Made by a program: the position numbers and the translations under genes. Positions 1 through 8,992 of a stretch of 39,933 bases of DNA are shown here, one piece after another; the first letter of the stretch is position 1, and each line of letters opens with the position of its first letter. The stretch spans positions 1 through 39,933 of the forward strand of contig JANYIL010000267.1 in the NCBI GenBank assembly GCA_025362075.1, written 5' to 3'. The notes below the pieces were generated by a model. The model searched no databases, was not told the origin of the DNA, and was given only the letters and a program-made list of their open reading frames with translations. The stretch is from Chloracidobacterium sp. GTDB taxonomy: Bacteria > Acidobacteriota > Blastocatellia > Pyrinomonadales > Pyrinomonadaceae.

Positions 1-1
1 C

Positions 2-811
2 CTTAAATCAACGGGTTCCTTTTGGTTAAATCTTGGCGACACTTATAGCGCCAAAGGACTTCTTGGGATACCGTGGCGCGTCGCTTTCGAACTAACGGAT
101 AACCAAGGCTGGACACTACGAAACAGCGTTGTGTGGAATAAGTTAAAAGGCGGGATGGATAACAGCAAAGATCGTTTGGGGAATGTACACGAGCTTGTTT
201 TTCACTTCGTTAAGCAGCCTAACGGGTACTATTACAACGCCGATGCAATTCGCTCTCGGCCCGGTCAGTCAAAGGTCGTTAATGGTTCTATCGTCTCAGC
301 TACTGGAGTTTCGGGAGTTCGCTATAAGCGGCAAATCGAACTTTCGACCGCACTCTCAGACGATGAAAAGAAATATGCTTTTAGTTCACTCGATTTGATG
401 TTGTTCGACCTCGCCCAAGGAAAGATTTCGGATTTCCGTATGGTCATTCGCGGTCAACAACGCGCGACGCATTCAGATAGTGAGAAAGTCTCAGGTAGGG
501 CGAAAGAGCTGAGGGATAAAGGCTTCTACTTCCTGAAATATCATCCCAACGGAAGCAAGCCGAACGATGTTTGGGACATTATTCCGGAGGACACTCAGCG
601 TCGCGAAAGCCATTTTGCACCATATCCCATCGATTTATGCCGCATTCCGCTATTGGCAACTTGCCCGAAAGATGGCATCGTTCTTGATCCGTTTTGTGGA
701 ACTGGGACAACGCTAGTCGCGGCACGTGACGGTGGAAACAAGTCGATTGGAATCGATATATCCCGTCGGTATCTGGAACTCGCACAGGAACGCTCTTGGT
801 CATTGCTATGA
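2..811 (+). CDS. Site-specific DNA methyltransferase (N4-cytosine/N6-adenine type), 5' end outside window
   Basis: Frame 2 is open from the window edge and reads LKSTGSFWLNLGDTYSAKGLLGIPWRVAFELTDNQGWTLRNSVVWNK before the listed GTG start. The C-terminus has VLDPFCGTGTTLVAARDGGNKSIGIDISRRYLELA (SAM-binding FxGxG motif). Confidence 0.92.
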   Translation, partial: LKSTGSFWLNLGDTYSAKGLLGIPWRVAFELTDNQGWTLRNSVVWNKLKGGMDNSKDRLGNVHELVFHFVKQPNGYYYNADAIRSRPGQSKVVNGSIVSATGVSGVRYKRQIELSTALSDDEKKYAFSSLDLMLFDLAQGKISDFRMVIRGQQRATHSDSEKVSGRAKELRDKGFYFLKYHPNGSKPNDVWDIIPEDTQRRESHFAPYPIDLCRIPLLATCPKDGIVLDPFCGTGTTLVAARDGGNKSIGIDISRRYLELAQERSWSLL

Positions 812-1659
812 ATAAAGTAGTCGAATTGTTTGGCAACAATGCACGCAAGAAAGGGGCGAAGTGGCGCCGAATCGTTGCCGCCCAAGGCTGTCCTTTCCTC
901 GGCAAACGTTGCTACAAGGTCAGGAAATCTGACCCGACAACATCCATCGGCACTTGTACCGTCCTTTACGGCGCCAACGCCGCACCAATAATAATCTGCC
1001 CAGCGCGACTCATCGAGAGAGGTCAGATTTTCACGGACTGCCTTCATCTCCTAACTACGCACGAGCCTGGTAACGAGCTTCACGTCGTTTCCGAAGTTAC
1101 AATACCTGGTGGGAGCGTTGATTATTTCCTTGTGTCGGTGAAGCGCGGGAAAGTACGGGACTTCGTAGGAATCGAATTACAAACCTTGGACACGACGGGT
1201 ACGGTTTGGCCTGAAAGGCAACGATTACTCAAGGACCTTCGTGTTCCTAGAATTGATAACGCAGAAGAAGGAACCAAAACTTTTGGAATGAATTGGAAGA
1301 TGACGGCTAAAACAATTCTGGTTCAAATGCATCATAAAGTTCAGACGTTTGAACATATAAATAAGAAGCTCGTGCTCATCGTCCAAGACAATTTATTAAA
1401 CTATATGACCAGAGAGTTCCGGTTCGATCATTTAAGCAATCCAGTCGTCATTGGTGATCCAATGCATTTGCATTCATATTCGATGACTTGCGACGCTGAT
1501 GGCGAGTACAGTCTTTCGCTTGCATCGCGATTAAGCACCGATGTCGAGGGAATCGCGTCTTGTCTGGGTTTACAAGCCGAGGCCCGCGTCGAGCTTGTGG
1601 AGATAATTACTCGGTTGGAGTCCAAAATCTCGCCTGCAACTCGTTTTCGACCGGTGTGA
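808..1659 (+). CDS. NotI-family type II restriction endonuclease
   Basis: ATG at 808 overlaps the methylase stop (ATGA). The N-terminal Cys-rich region GCPFLGKRCYKVRKSDPTTSIGTC...IIICPARL...IFTDC, followed by VDYF...FVGIELQTLDTTGTV, resembles the NotI endonuclease family. Confidence 0.8.
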   Translation: MNKVVELFGNNARKKGAKWRRIVAAQGCPFLGKRCYKVRKSDPTTSIGTCTVLYGANAAPIIICPARLIERGQIFTDCLHLLTTHEPGNELHVVSEVTIPGGSVDYFLVSVKRGKVRDFVGIELQTLDTTGTVWPERQRLLKDLRVPRIDNAEEGTKTFGMNWKMTAKTILVQMHHKVQTFEHINKKLVLIVQDNLLNYMTREFRFDHLSNPVVIGDPMHLHSYSMTCDADGEYSLSLASRLSTDVEGIASCLGLQAEARVELVEIITRLESKISPATRFRPV

Positions 1660-1935
1660 AACTTTAACTAGTCTTATGACATACGTTCGACCTTCATTTC
1701 GGCATCCGGCATTGCCTAAGAACGCGTCGGTGCTACACGATCGATTATTCGAGGGCTCGCTTTCGACTCTATGCTCCGATAGAACTCTTCCGGCTCCGCC
1801 GCTCGATGTGCGAAACGGCTCTGCCTCCGGCTCTGCCTTTCCGAGCGTTAGAAAAATGATCTGCGGCTCCGCCCCCCGCTTCCGGCAGTAAGTGAGGTTA
1901 CGCGGGAAACGGCGGCACAGCCGCGATGAAGAAGT

Positions 1936-4686
1936 TTAAACGCCGGGTTTACGCCGGGCAAAGATTTTTGTTATCTCGACGATAACGACAGGAATAATCA
2001 CCGCAAGCAAAATCACTATAAAATCAGCATTTGCCGGCGGAACGGTGTCTAACACTCGCGCCAGCGGCGGGAAATAAAGGGCGAGCAGTTGTAAAGCAAT
2101 GACGATGAGCGATGCGATGAAAATATATGGATTACGGAAAAAGCCCTCGAATGCCGAACGTGTTCGTGAACGGCAGTTATAAAGATGTCCGAGCTGTACG
2201 CCGACGACGGACAACAGCGTAACGGTGCGGGCGTGCGCTCCTTCGCCGTAAGTCTGCAAAGCCCAGAAATAAGCGGCAAGCGTTATGGCGGCGAGCATCG
2301 TCCCCTGCCAGGAGATTAAGAATAAAAAAGGCGCTGACAATAATCCTTCCTGTTGTTGCGGGCGGCGACTCATCGTTTCCGGCGATGGCGGCTCGACGGC
2401 AAGCGAGAGAGCCGGAAAAATATCGGTGACCAGATTTACCCAGAGAATTTGCAATGGAAGCAGCGGCAACGGAAATCCGGCGGCAATGGGAATGAAAATA
2501 ACAATAATCTCGCCGAGATTGCTCGAAAACATCAAATGAACAAATTTAGTAATGTTGGCATAAATCGAGCGTCCACCTTCGACGGCTTTGACGATTGTCG
2601 AAAAATTATCGTCCGTCAGGACAATATCGGCGGCTTCTTTTGCTACCTCTGTTCCGCGCATTCCCATTGCAATTCCTATGTCGGCGCGTTTTAGGGCTGG
2701 AGCGTCATTTACTCCGTCGCCCGTCACCGCGACGATTTCACCGGCTTGCTGCAAAGCCTCGACGATGCGGAGTTTGTCTTCGGGCGTAACGCGGGCGAAA
2801 ACGTGGGCTTCACGCGCCATTTGAGCGATCTTTTCGCTGTCAGAGTCTGCCAGATCGTCGGAATGCAGTGCAAAAATATCGGCGCCTTCACTTAAATGAA
2901 GTTCTTGAGCGATGGCGCGGGCTGTATTTATCTGGTCGCCTGTCAGCATTACGACGCGAATCCCGGCTTGCTGAGCTTCGCGGACGGCTTCGACAACGCC
3001 TTCGCGCAGCGGGTCGATCATCCCCGTAAAGCCTAAAAAAATGTAGCCGTTCTTCGTTTCGTCATTTGAATTGAAATCAAAATCGCCTTTTAATGGCTTT
3101 TCGGCAAAAGCCAGAACGCGTAGCGCACGGCTCGCCATTGCTTCGTTAATTTTTAAGAAATCGCGGCGTGCTTCTTCATCGAGGACGCTGATTTTCCCGT
3201 CTCGGGCGACATAGTTACTGCAAGCATCGAGCAACACGCCGGGAGCGCCTTTCATCGCCGCAAATTGTTTTTCATCTTCTCCTTCTAAAACGGTTACCAT
3301 CCGTTTAGTGGCGGCATCGAAAGGATGCTCGAAGAGTTTCTTATAAAGTGAGCGTTCGGTTTGGGCGTTTAATCCAAATTTATGAGCGGCCACGAGCAGA
3401 GAGGTTTCAGTCGGGTCGCCGATGGCTTGTTTTCCATCGGCGCTGCTTGGGTCAAACGAAGCCTCGTTACACAAGACACTGACGCGCAAAAGCCGCTGAA
3501 GATTTTCATCCGCCAGATTTGTTTTAGTGTGTGCGGAAACTTGAATAACCTCCCCGTTTGCCAGTTGATATTCTTGCACGGTCATCCGGTTTTCGGTCAG
3601 CGTTCCGGTTTTGTCCGTGCAAATAACCGTCGTGCTGCCGAGCGTTTCGACCGCCGAAAGTTTTCGGACAATCGCGTTGCGGCGAGCCATCCGCAAAACG
3701 CCGAGAGCTAAGATCAGAGTTGTCACGGCGGGAAGTCCCTCCGGAACTGCCGCCACCGCTAAACTGACTGAAACTTCTAGCATCAGCCACCACTCATCGC
3801 CGCGTAGCAAACCCGCCAGCATCACGGCGGCAGCTACGCCCAAAACGATATAAACGAGCTTTTTGCCCAACTCCTGCAACTTTTTCTCAAGCGGCGTTTG
3901 TTCAGACTTTGTTTGATTGATTAACTGTCCGATACGACCGATCTCGGTCTGCTTCCCAGTTGCTGTTACTACGGCAACGGCGCGGCCTCTAACAATATTT
4001 GTTCCCAGAAACAGTATCGAAGGTCGTTCGGCGAGCGGCGCGGAAATTTTGCTTACAGTGACTGATTTTTCGACTGGCACGCTTTCGCCCGTCAAGGTGG
4101 ATTCATCGGCACTTAAATTGATCGCTTCGATTAAGAGTGAATCCGCCGGAACGCGATCGCCCGCAGTCAAAATGATAATGTCGCCGGAGACAAGGTCGGA
4201 TGCCTCGATGACTTGTTCGCGTCCATTGCGCCGCACACGAGCATTGATATGCGTCGCCTTACGCAAAGCATATAGTGCACGTCCGGCTTGCCATTCGATG
4301 GCAAATCCAATCAGCGCGTTGAGAATCAGCACCGCCAAGATCGCCGCAGCTTCGACCTGACTTTCTGTGAACCACGCGACCACAGCCGCAAACGCCAACA
4401 GCCACACCACAATACTAGTAAATTGTCCGAGGAGAATCCTCAACGGACCTCGCCCGACAGCGGTTTCCAGCGTGTTTGTTCCGTCGCGGAGCAGCCGTGT
4501 TCCAGCGTCTTCGTTTGATAAGCCCTTTGAAACCTCAACATTTAGCAAACTCGTAATCTGTTCTGACGAATAAGCATGTGGCGCAAGCAAGAGTTGGAAA
4601 CTCTCGTTCGCTGAGGGCGGCCGGTTAAACCTTTCACTAGCGTTTTTAGCAGTTTTTGTTGACATTTTAGATGAGTGTTCGAGCAA
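1936..4686 (-). CDS. Cation-transporting P-type ATPase, PII/SERCA-like (Ca2+/cation)
   Basis: DKTGTLTENRMTV phosphorylation motif, LTGESVPVEK, GDGVNDAPALKRADIGIAMG, N-terminal cation ATPase domain. The alternative start MSTKTAKN is at about 4665. Confidence 0.93.
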   Translation of the reverse strand: MLEHSSKMSTKTAKNASERFNRPPSANESFQLLLAPHAYSSEQITSLLNVEVSKGLSNEDAGTRLLRDGTNTLETAVGRGPLRILLGQFTSIVVWLLAFAAVVAWFTESQVEAAAILAVLILNALIGFAIEWQAGRALYALRKATHINARVRRNGREQVIEASDLVSGDIIILTAGDRVPADSLLIEAINLSADESTLTGESVPVEKSVTVSKISAPLAERPSILFLGTNIVRGRAVAVVTATGKQTEIGRIGQLINQTKSEQTPLEKKLQELGKKLVYIVLGVAAAVMLAGLLRGDEWWLMLEVSVSLAVAAVPEGLPAVTTLILALGVLRMARRNAIVRKLSAVETLGSTTVICTDKTGTLTENRMTVQEYQLANGEVIQVSAHTKTNLADENLQRLLRVSVLCNEASFDPSSADGKQAIGDPTETSLLVAAHKFGLNAQTERSLYKKLFEHPFDAATKRMVTVLEGEDEKQFAAMKGAPGVLLDACSNYVARDGKISVLDEEARRDFLKINEAMASRALRVLAFAEKPLKGDFDFNSNDETKNGYIFLGFTGMIDPLREGVVEAVREAQQAGIRVVMLTGDQINTARAIAQELHLSEGADIFALHSDDLADSDSEKIAQMAREAHVFARVTPEDKLRIVEALQQAGEIVAVTGDGVNDAPALKRADIGIAMGMRGTEVAKEAADIVLTDDNFSTIVKAVEGGRSIYANITKFVHLMFSSNLGEIIVIFIPIAAGFPLPLLPLQILWVNLVTDIFPALSLAVEPPSPETMSRRPQQQEGLLSAPFLFLISWQGTMLAAITLAAYFWALQTYGEGAHARTVTLLSVVGVQLGHLYNCRSRTRSAFEGFFRNPYIFIASLIVIALQLLALYFPPLARVLDTVPPANADFIVILLAVIIPVVIVEITKIFARRKPGV

Positions 4687-4725
4687 GGATCTCAGGGTTT
4701 AAAGTCTCGTAATCAAAAATTAATA

Positions 4726-4741
4726 GGCACAATTCGTGCCG
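4726..4741 (-). promoter_or_regulatory. Candidate sigma-54 promoter for the PII ATPase
   Basis: Minus strand CGGCACGAATTGTGCC: GG-N10-GC spacing, near-perfect -24 element, weaker -12 element; about 40 nt upstream of the ATPase start. Confidence 0.4.
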
Positions 4742-4812
4742 AATCAAATTTATAGAGACAGGACGATTCTATATCAATTCCTATAACCCTTATTCACGAA
4801 ATAATTTTGCAG

Positions 4813-4849
4813 CCGCGAAAAATTACGCGGGCTTCGAGAATTTTTTCAC
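4813..4849. promoter_or_regulatory. Candidate tandem enhancer (UAS) sites between divergent genes
   Basis: CCGCGAAAAATTACGCGG (4813-4830) and GAGAATTTTTTCAC (4836-4849), centres 21 bp apart. The first matches the 14-bp core of the perfect palindrome at 9072-9089 at 13 of 14 positions in reverse complement. Confidence 0.45.
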
Positions 4850-4902
4850 ACCTTGCCGTCTGTCGCAGTGGTTAAGCCTGAATAAATAAAGAAAATGGAG
4901 AA

Positions 4903-4918
4903 TGGAACACGGGTTGCC
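4903..4918 (+). promoter_or_regulatory. Candidate sigma-54 promoter for the PPOX-family gene
   Basis: TGGAACACGGGTTGCC: GG-N10-GC, -24 TGGAAC, -12 TTGC; about 97 bp upstream of ATG 5015. Confidence 0.55.
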
Positions 4919-5014
4919 TTTAAGTAATATCAGTATGTCTTTGGACGAAATCAAAAGTGTTTAACCGGGAACTAAAATTGTCCTAAGATGGAATAGTTTC
5001 GGGGAGATTTGTTT

Positions 5015-5467
5015 ATGTTTATCAAGGAATTGACAACCGAGGAGTGTTTCGAGGTTCTAACTGCAAAACGGATCGGCAGACTTGCTTGTACCCGTGAAAA
5101 CCAGCCGTATATCGTACCGTTTCATTTTGTCGTTGACGGCGGCAAATGCTTTTACGCCTTTTCGATGCTAGGAAAAAAAATTGAATGGATGCGGGCGAAT
5201 CCGCTGGTTTGCGTCGAAGTGGACGAAATCAAAAATCAATTTGAGTGGACGAGCCTGGTTGTATTCGGACGCTACCAGGAATTGACGGATGCGTCGGAAT
5301 TTGAAACCGAGCGAAACCGGGCTTATGAACTACTTTCGAGCCACGCATTGTGGTGGCAGCCGGCGTATGTTACCGGAGCGCACCTCCCTCCGGCGACGGA
5401 TGACAAACCGATCTATTTCCGCATTTTTATTGACAAAATTACCGGGCGGTGCGCTTTTTCTGATTAA
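5015..5467 (+). CDS. Pyridoxamine 5'-phosphate oxidase-related FMN-binding protein
   Basis: ELTTEECFEVLTAKRIGRLACTRENQPYIVPFHFVVDGGKCFYAFSMLGKKIEWMRANPLVCVEVDEI is typical of the PPOX/FMN-binding split barrel. ATG at 5015 follows the upstream TTG. Confidence 0.85.
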   Translation: MFIKELTTEECFEVLTAKRIGRLACTRENQPYIVPFHFVVDGGKCFYAFSMLGKKIEWMRANPLVCVEVDEIKNQFEWTSLVVFGRYQELTDASEFETERNRAYELLSSHALWWQPAYVTGAHLPPATDDKPIYFRIFIDKITGRCAFSD

Positions 5468-5601
5468 CCGTCATTTGAATCGAGCGAGGGAAAAATTGTG
5501 CCGGAATCCAGACAAAAATGGTTTTGAAGTTTTTGGAAGTCTTGAAATCCGGGCAGCATTAATATTAAACAATGAAAAGGCGGACAAATTCTCATCAAAC
5601 G

Positions 5602-5775
5602 ATGAAAGCGTGGGTGCTGGAAAAAACCGTGTCAGATGGCGCCATTCACTCCGTTTGACTGAAGTTCCAATTCCGGTTCCTTTGCCGGATGAAATTCTCG
5701 TACAGATTACGGCCTGGGTAATTTACTGAACAGATTTGCACGGGCTGCCGAACGAAGACTTGAACAGAACGGGCG
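5602..5775 (+). pseudogene. Decayed N-terminal remnant of a zinc-dependent alcohol dehydrogenase
   Basis: MKAWVLEKTVSDGAIHS (frame 1), then RLTEVPIPVPLPDEILVQITA and, after a stop, TDLHGLPNEDLNR (frame 0). Together these resemble MKAWVLEK...RLTEVPIPEPGPGEVLVKVxACGVCRTDLH, with a frameshift and stop and no downstream body. Confidence 0.75.
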
Positions 5776-5876
5776 TAGCTTAACTACTTTTTAACTTTAT
5801 CAGAACATCTAAGATTAAATTTGGTTAAAATTTGCGTGACCGTCAAAGTTGCATAGTTTTCGGGTGAGAAAAAATA

Positions 5877-6350
5877 ATGGGCAAGGAAATCGAAAAGAAG
5901 TTTTTGCTGCGCCGTCTTCCAACTGGAATTGCGAATGGAGTAAAAATTCTGCAAGGCTACTTGAGGGTCGGCGACCCGGAAATGCGCGTGCGGGCAAAAG
6001 GCGACCAGTTTTTTCTGACCCGAAAAAGCGGTGAAGGTTTCGTTCGCAGCGAGGAGGAATATGCAATTTCAAAGGAGATTTTCCAAATTCTGTGGTCGCT
6101 GACGGTAAACGCCAGAATCGAAAAAACGCGCTACGAAATCAACGGCGCGGACGGACTTTTGTGGGAAATCGACGAGTTTGATGCGGCGTCAGGCGAAAAA
6201 CTGTTTCTCGCCGAAGTAGAATTGCTGGACGTATCAATCGTGCTTGAGATTCCGCCCGAGATTGCCAAAGTCATTGAAAAAGATATAACTACTGATGAAA
6301 TGTATAAAAATAAGAACCTGGCGATTAACGGAACATTGATAAGACAGTAA
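5877..6350 (+). CDS. CYTH domain-containing protein
   Basis: MGKEIEKKFLLRRLP...LQGYLRV...MRVRAKGDQFFLTRKSGEG..R.EEEYAI...IEKTRYEI...EIDEF...LAEVEL. Confidence 0.88.
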   Translation: MGKEIEKKFLLRRLPTGIANGVKILQGYLRVGDPEMRVRAKGDQFFLTRKSGEGFVRSEEEYAISKEIFQILWSLTVNARIEKTRYEINGADGLLWEIDEFDAASGEKLFLAEVELLDVSIVLEIPPEIAKVIEKDITTDEMYKNKNLAINGTLIRQ

Positions 6351-6371
6351 GGATTGTTTCGATTTAAAACT

Positions 6372-7319
6372 ATGGTAAAAGCAAAAGAAATAACCGGACT
6401 TGACTGCGCAGCGGACGCCCTTCTTTGGGCGGCGGACGTTCTTCGTGCGAGTTTCGGTGAAGTGCTGGCTTTGCGTGGCGCGGCGCTTGATTTCTCGGAC
6501 ATTGAAGGCGTTCATGCGATGCGTGTGGCGACCAGACGGCTCCGCAGTGCACTGCGCGATTTTACGCCGTTGATGGTTCGGCGTCCGCCAAAACGGGTAA
6601 GAAAAGAATTAAAACAGCTTGCCGACACGCTCGGCACGGTCCGCGACCAGGATGTGGCGATTGTCGCACTCGAAGCGCTGCAAAAGGAAGCGGAAGACGA
6701 ACCGATTAAGGAAGGCATCGGACGATTGCTAGCAAAAATGAATGATTCGCGCGATGCTGCCCGACGGGATTTGAAGAAAGCTCTAGCTGTCGAAATTCTT
6801 AACGATTTGCAAACGCTATTTACGACTGCTATTGGTAAATTGAAGGGCCGGAAAAAATTGAAACGAGTAATCACCTTCAACGAAGCCGGACGAGAGGTAG
6901 TCGCCGACGGTTCGCGGGATTTGCTTGAATTGGGCGCGAGTCTTTACGAGCCTTTTAATATCGAGGGACTGCACGAGATGCGTATCGCCGCAAAACGTCT
7001 TCGTTACGCGGTCGAACTTTTTACGGCTTGCTGGGGCGCGTCTATAGCTCCGTATGCTGAAGAAATCGCCGCGATGCAGGGTTTTTTGGGTAAGGTTCAC
7101 GACTGCGACACTTGGATTGAAGGTTTAGGCAAGCGTCTGCGACTCGGAACCCAGAAAAGCGGCGCGACGAACGAAAGCGATTATCAAACCGCCGTCTGGC
7201 TCTTATCCGAATTCGTCAAAAAGCGAAGCAAAGAATACCGCTCGGCGCTCAAACTCTGGAGCGAATGGCAGTCAAACGATTTTGCCGAAAGAATGCGGGC
7301 GATAGTTGAAACTTCATAA
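6372..7319 (+). CDS. CHAD domain-containing protein
   Basis: EGVHAMRVATRRLRSALRDF and EGLHEMRIAAKRLRYAVELF are the paired CHAD His-containing motifs. ATG at 6372. Confidence 0.9.
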   Translation: MVKAKEITGLDCAADALLWAADVLRASFGEVLALRGAALDFSDIEGVHAMRVATRRLRSALRDFTPLMVRRPPKRVRKELKQLADTLGTVRDQDVAIVALEALQKEAEDEPIKEGIGRLLAKMNDSRDAARRDLKKALAVEILNDLQTLFTTAIGKLKGRKKLKRVITFNEAGREVVADGSRDLLELGASLYEPFNIEGLHEMRIAAKRLRYAVELFTACWGASIAPYAEEIAAMQGFLGKVHDCDTWIEGLGKRLRLGTQKSGATNESDYQTAVWLLSEFVKKRSKEYRSALKLWSEWQSNDFAERMRAIVETS

Positions 7320-7382
7320 GGCGCAAGCAAATCGCTTCAACCGACTCTTTCTTTAACAGAGGAAGATGTGGTCATAGGAGGA

Positions 7383-7865
7383 ATGATGAAAATTTTACTT
7401 TCCCTGGATGGCTCGGATTTCAGCAAGGCGGCGATTGATTTTTGCCGAAACATTGTTGCCGACCCCAAAAATACTAGTCTTAAAATCATTTCAACGGTCG
7501 GGCGTCCAATGCCGATTGACGTTGAGCCGGCCGCGTTTTCGGCGGAATACTACACCGAGATGGAGAGATCTTTGTGTAAACAGGGACAAAAAATCATCGA
7601 GCAAGCCGAAACGGAGGTTCGTTCGTTGTTTCCGGGCGGTTTGCTTGATTTAACGGCGGAAGTAATTACCGGTTTGCCGCAGTGGGTCATTGTCGAAACG
7701 GCGCGAGAATGGGGCGCGGATTTGATCGTCGTCGGCTCGCACGGTTATGGTTTTTGGTCGCGAGCACTGCTCGGTTCGGTTTCGAACTCGGTGATGCATC
7801 ACGCTCCGTGCTCGGTGCTGGTGGTTAGAACACATAAAGAAGATAAGGGAATTAACAACCAGTAA
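7383..7865 (+). CDS. Universal stress protein (UspA family), single domain
   Basis: MKILLSLDGSDFSKAAIDF...[42 protein letters not shown] ribosome-binding site just upstream. Confidence 0.92.
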   Translation: MMKILLSLDGSDFSKAAIDFCRNIVADPKNTSLKIISTVGRPMPIDVEPAAFSAEYYTEMERSLCKQGQKIIEQAETEVRSLFPGGLLDLTAEVITGLPQWVIVETAREWGADLIVVGSHGYGFWSRALLGSVSNSVMHHAPCSVLVVRTHKEDKGINNQ

Positions 7866-7900
7866 CAAAAACTTTTAAGACAAAGATAGTAATTTCAAGC

Positions 7901-7916
7901 ACCGGCATCGGCCGGT
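7901..7916. terminator. Short hairpin between convergent USP genes
   Basis: ACCGGC-ATCG-GCCGGT perfect 6-bp stem followed by TTAATTA, between convergent stops. Confidence 0.4.
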
Positions 7917-8009
7917 TAATTACGGCTGAAAGCCCTTCACAAACGCTTGGATCAGAATATCAACTACGGTCGTTCGGCCGAGTTTGTTTGCCGAAGCAAC
8001 GGCCTCCGG

Positions 8010-8951
8010 TTATGCCGGATTCTTTCTTACGGCCTCCACCGAGCAGTGCGATCGCTCCGCCACTGCCGCCGAAACACTGCCGAGCAAAAATCTTTCAAGT
8101 CTGCTGCCCGCGGCGTTGGCTCCGACGAAAATCGCATCGGCGTTCCAGCGTGCGGCTTCTTCAACCAAGACTTGTTTAGGATTTCCCGCGATGATTGAAA
8201 GAGTCGCGATTAATCCGGCATCCTTTAATTTTTGCAAAGCGGGTTGCGCTAGTTTTTCGAGCCGTTCCCGCTCGCCTTCATTGACTTCTTCAACCAAATC
8301 GGCAATCGGCGGCACAAAACGTCCGATTAACGACGGCGTAATCGGATCGCTGACCGCGAGCAGGCGAACTTCACTGTTTTCCAACCAATTTCTCGAAGCA
8401 ACCACTTCGACTGCGGCCTGTGTGCCTTTCGAGCCGTCGAAGCCGATTACGATGCGGACGATCGTCGGGTCAACTTCAATGCGCCCGCGAGCAACTCTTA
8501 CGGAACAATGAGCTTCGGTTAAAATCTTCTGCGAGATGCTGCCGAGAAAAAAACGTCCGACGGCCGACCGACCTTGCGAGCCGGCGACGATCAAATCCGG
8601 TTTGAAATTATCGGCTTTTGTCAGTACTTCCCATGCAGGCGAGCCATATGTGGCTTCCGCCGAAACCGTCCAGCGCGGAAACATTTTTCGCAGACGCTGG
8701 GCGGCGTGATTTGCCAGAGTTTCGACCTCGGCGACCGCTTTTCTGTTTTTTGCACAATGTTTGCGACTTAGTTCTCTTAAATAAGGATCTGAAGTTTCCG
8801 CGTCCCATTCCGGTGACTTTTCAGGCGGAAGCCAGACTTCGGCAACGGACATTACCGAAAACTCGCCCGCCTTCGGCAATCCGGCTCGTACTAAATCATC
8901 GAGAGCCGCTTCCGCGCAACTTGAACCGTCGTAAGCAATTAATAGTTTCAT
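8010..8951 (-). CDS. Universal stress protein, tandem UspA domains
   Basis: MKLLIAYDGSSCAEAALDDL...LIVAGSQGRSAVGRFFLGSISQKILTEAHCSVRVAR repeated as IVIGFDGSKGTQAA...[37 protein letters not shown]. The listed 9089 start is an over-extension. Confidence 0.92.
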   Translation of the reverse strand: MKLLIAYDGSSCAEAALDDLVRAGLPKAGEFSVMSVAEVWLPPEKSPEWDAETSDPYLRELSRKHCAKNRKAVAEVETLANHAAQRLRKMFPRWTVSAEATYGSPAWEVLTKADNFKPDLIVAGSQGRSAVGRFFLGSISQKILTEAHCSVRVARGRIEVDPTIVRIVIGFDGSKGTQAAVEVVASRNWLENSEVRLLAVSDPITPSLIGRFVPPIADLVEEVNEGERERLEKLAQPALQKLKDAGLIATLSIIAGNPKQVLVEEAARWNADAIFVGANAAGSRLERFLLGSVSAAVAERSHCSVEAVRKNPA

Positions 8952-8992
8952 AACCTTTCTCCGAAGCGTTTCGGCAACCTTCTTTTGAGAGA

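Noticed and set aside
595-1047. Antisense ORF of 150 aa
   Set aside because: Shadow ORF opposite the well-supported methylase and NotI-like genes.
1676-1891. 71-aa ORF after the NotI-like gene
   Set aside because: Low-complexity GC-rich spacer (repeated GGCTCCGCC/GGCTCTGCC words) with no recognisable domain or convincing ribosome-binding site.
1912-1924. GCGGC-ACA-GCCGC hairpin near the end of the PII ATPase
   Set aside because: Only 5-bp arms in GC-rich sequence with no clear T-tract; insufficient to call a terminator.
2285-4573. Multiple plus-strand ORFs
   Set aside because: All lie antisense to the P-type ATPase and show no family motifs.
5289-5729. 146-aa ORF reported as a gene
   Set aside because: It overlaps the PPOX gene in another frame; only its tail is meaningful, as part of the ADH remnant.
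5835-5855. GACCGTCAAAGTTGCA upstream of CYTH as a sigma-54 promoter
   Set aside because: The required GG at -24 is absent.
6131-6880. Minus-strand ORFs opposite CYTH/CHAD
   Set aside because: Shadow ORFs without domain features.
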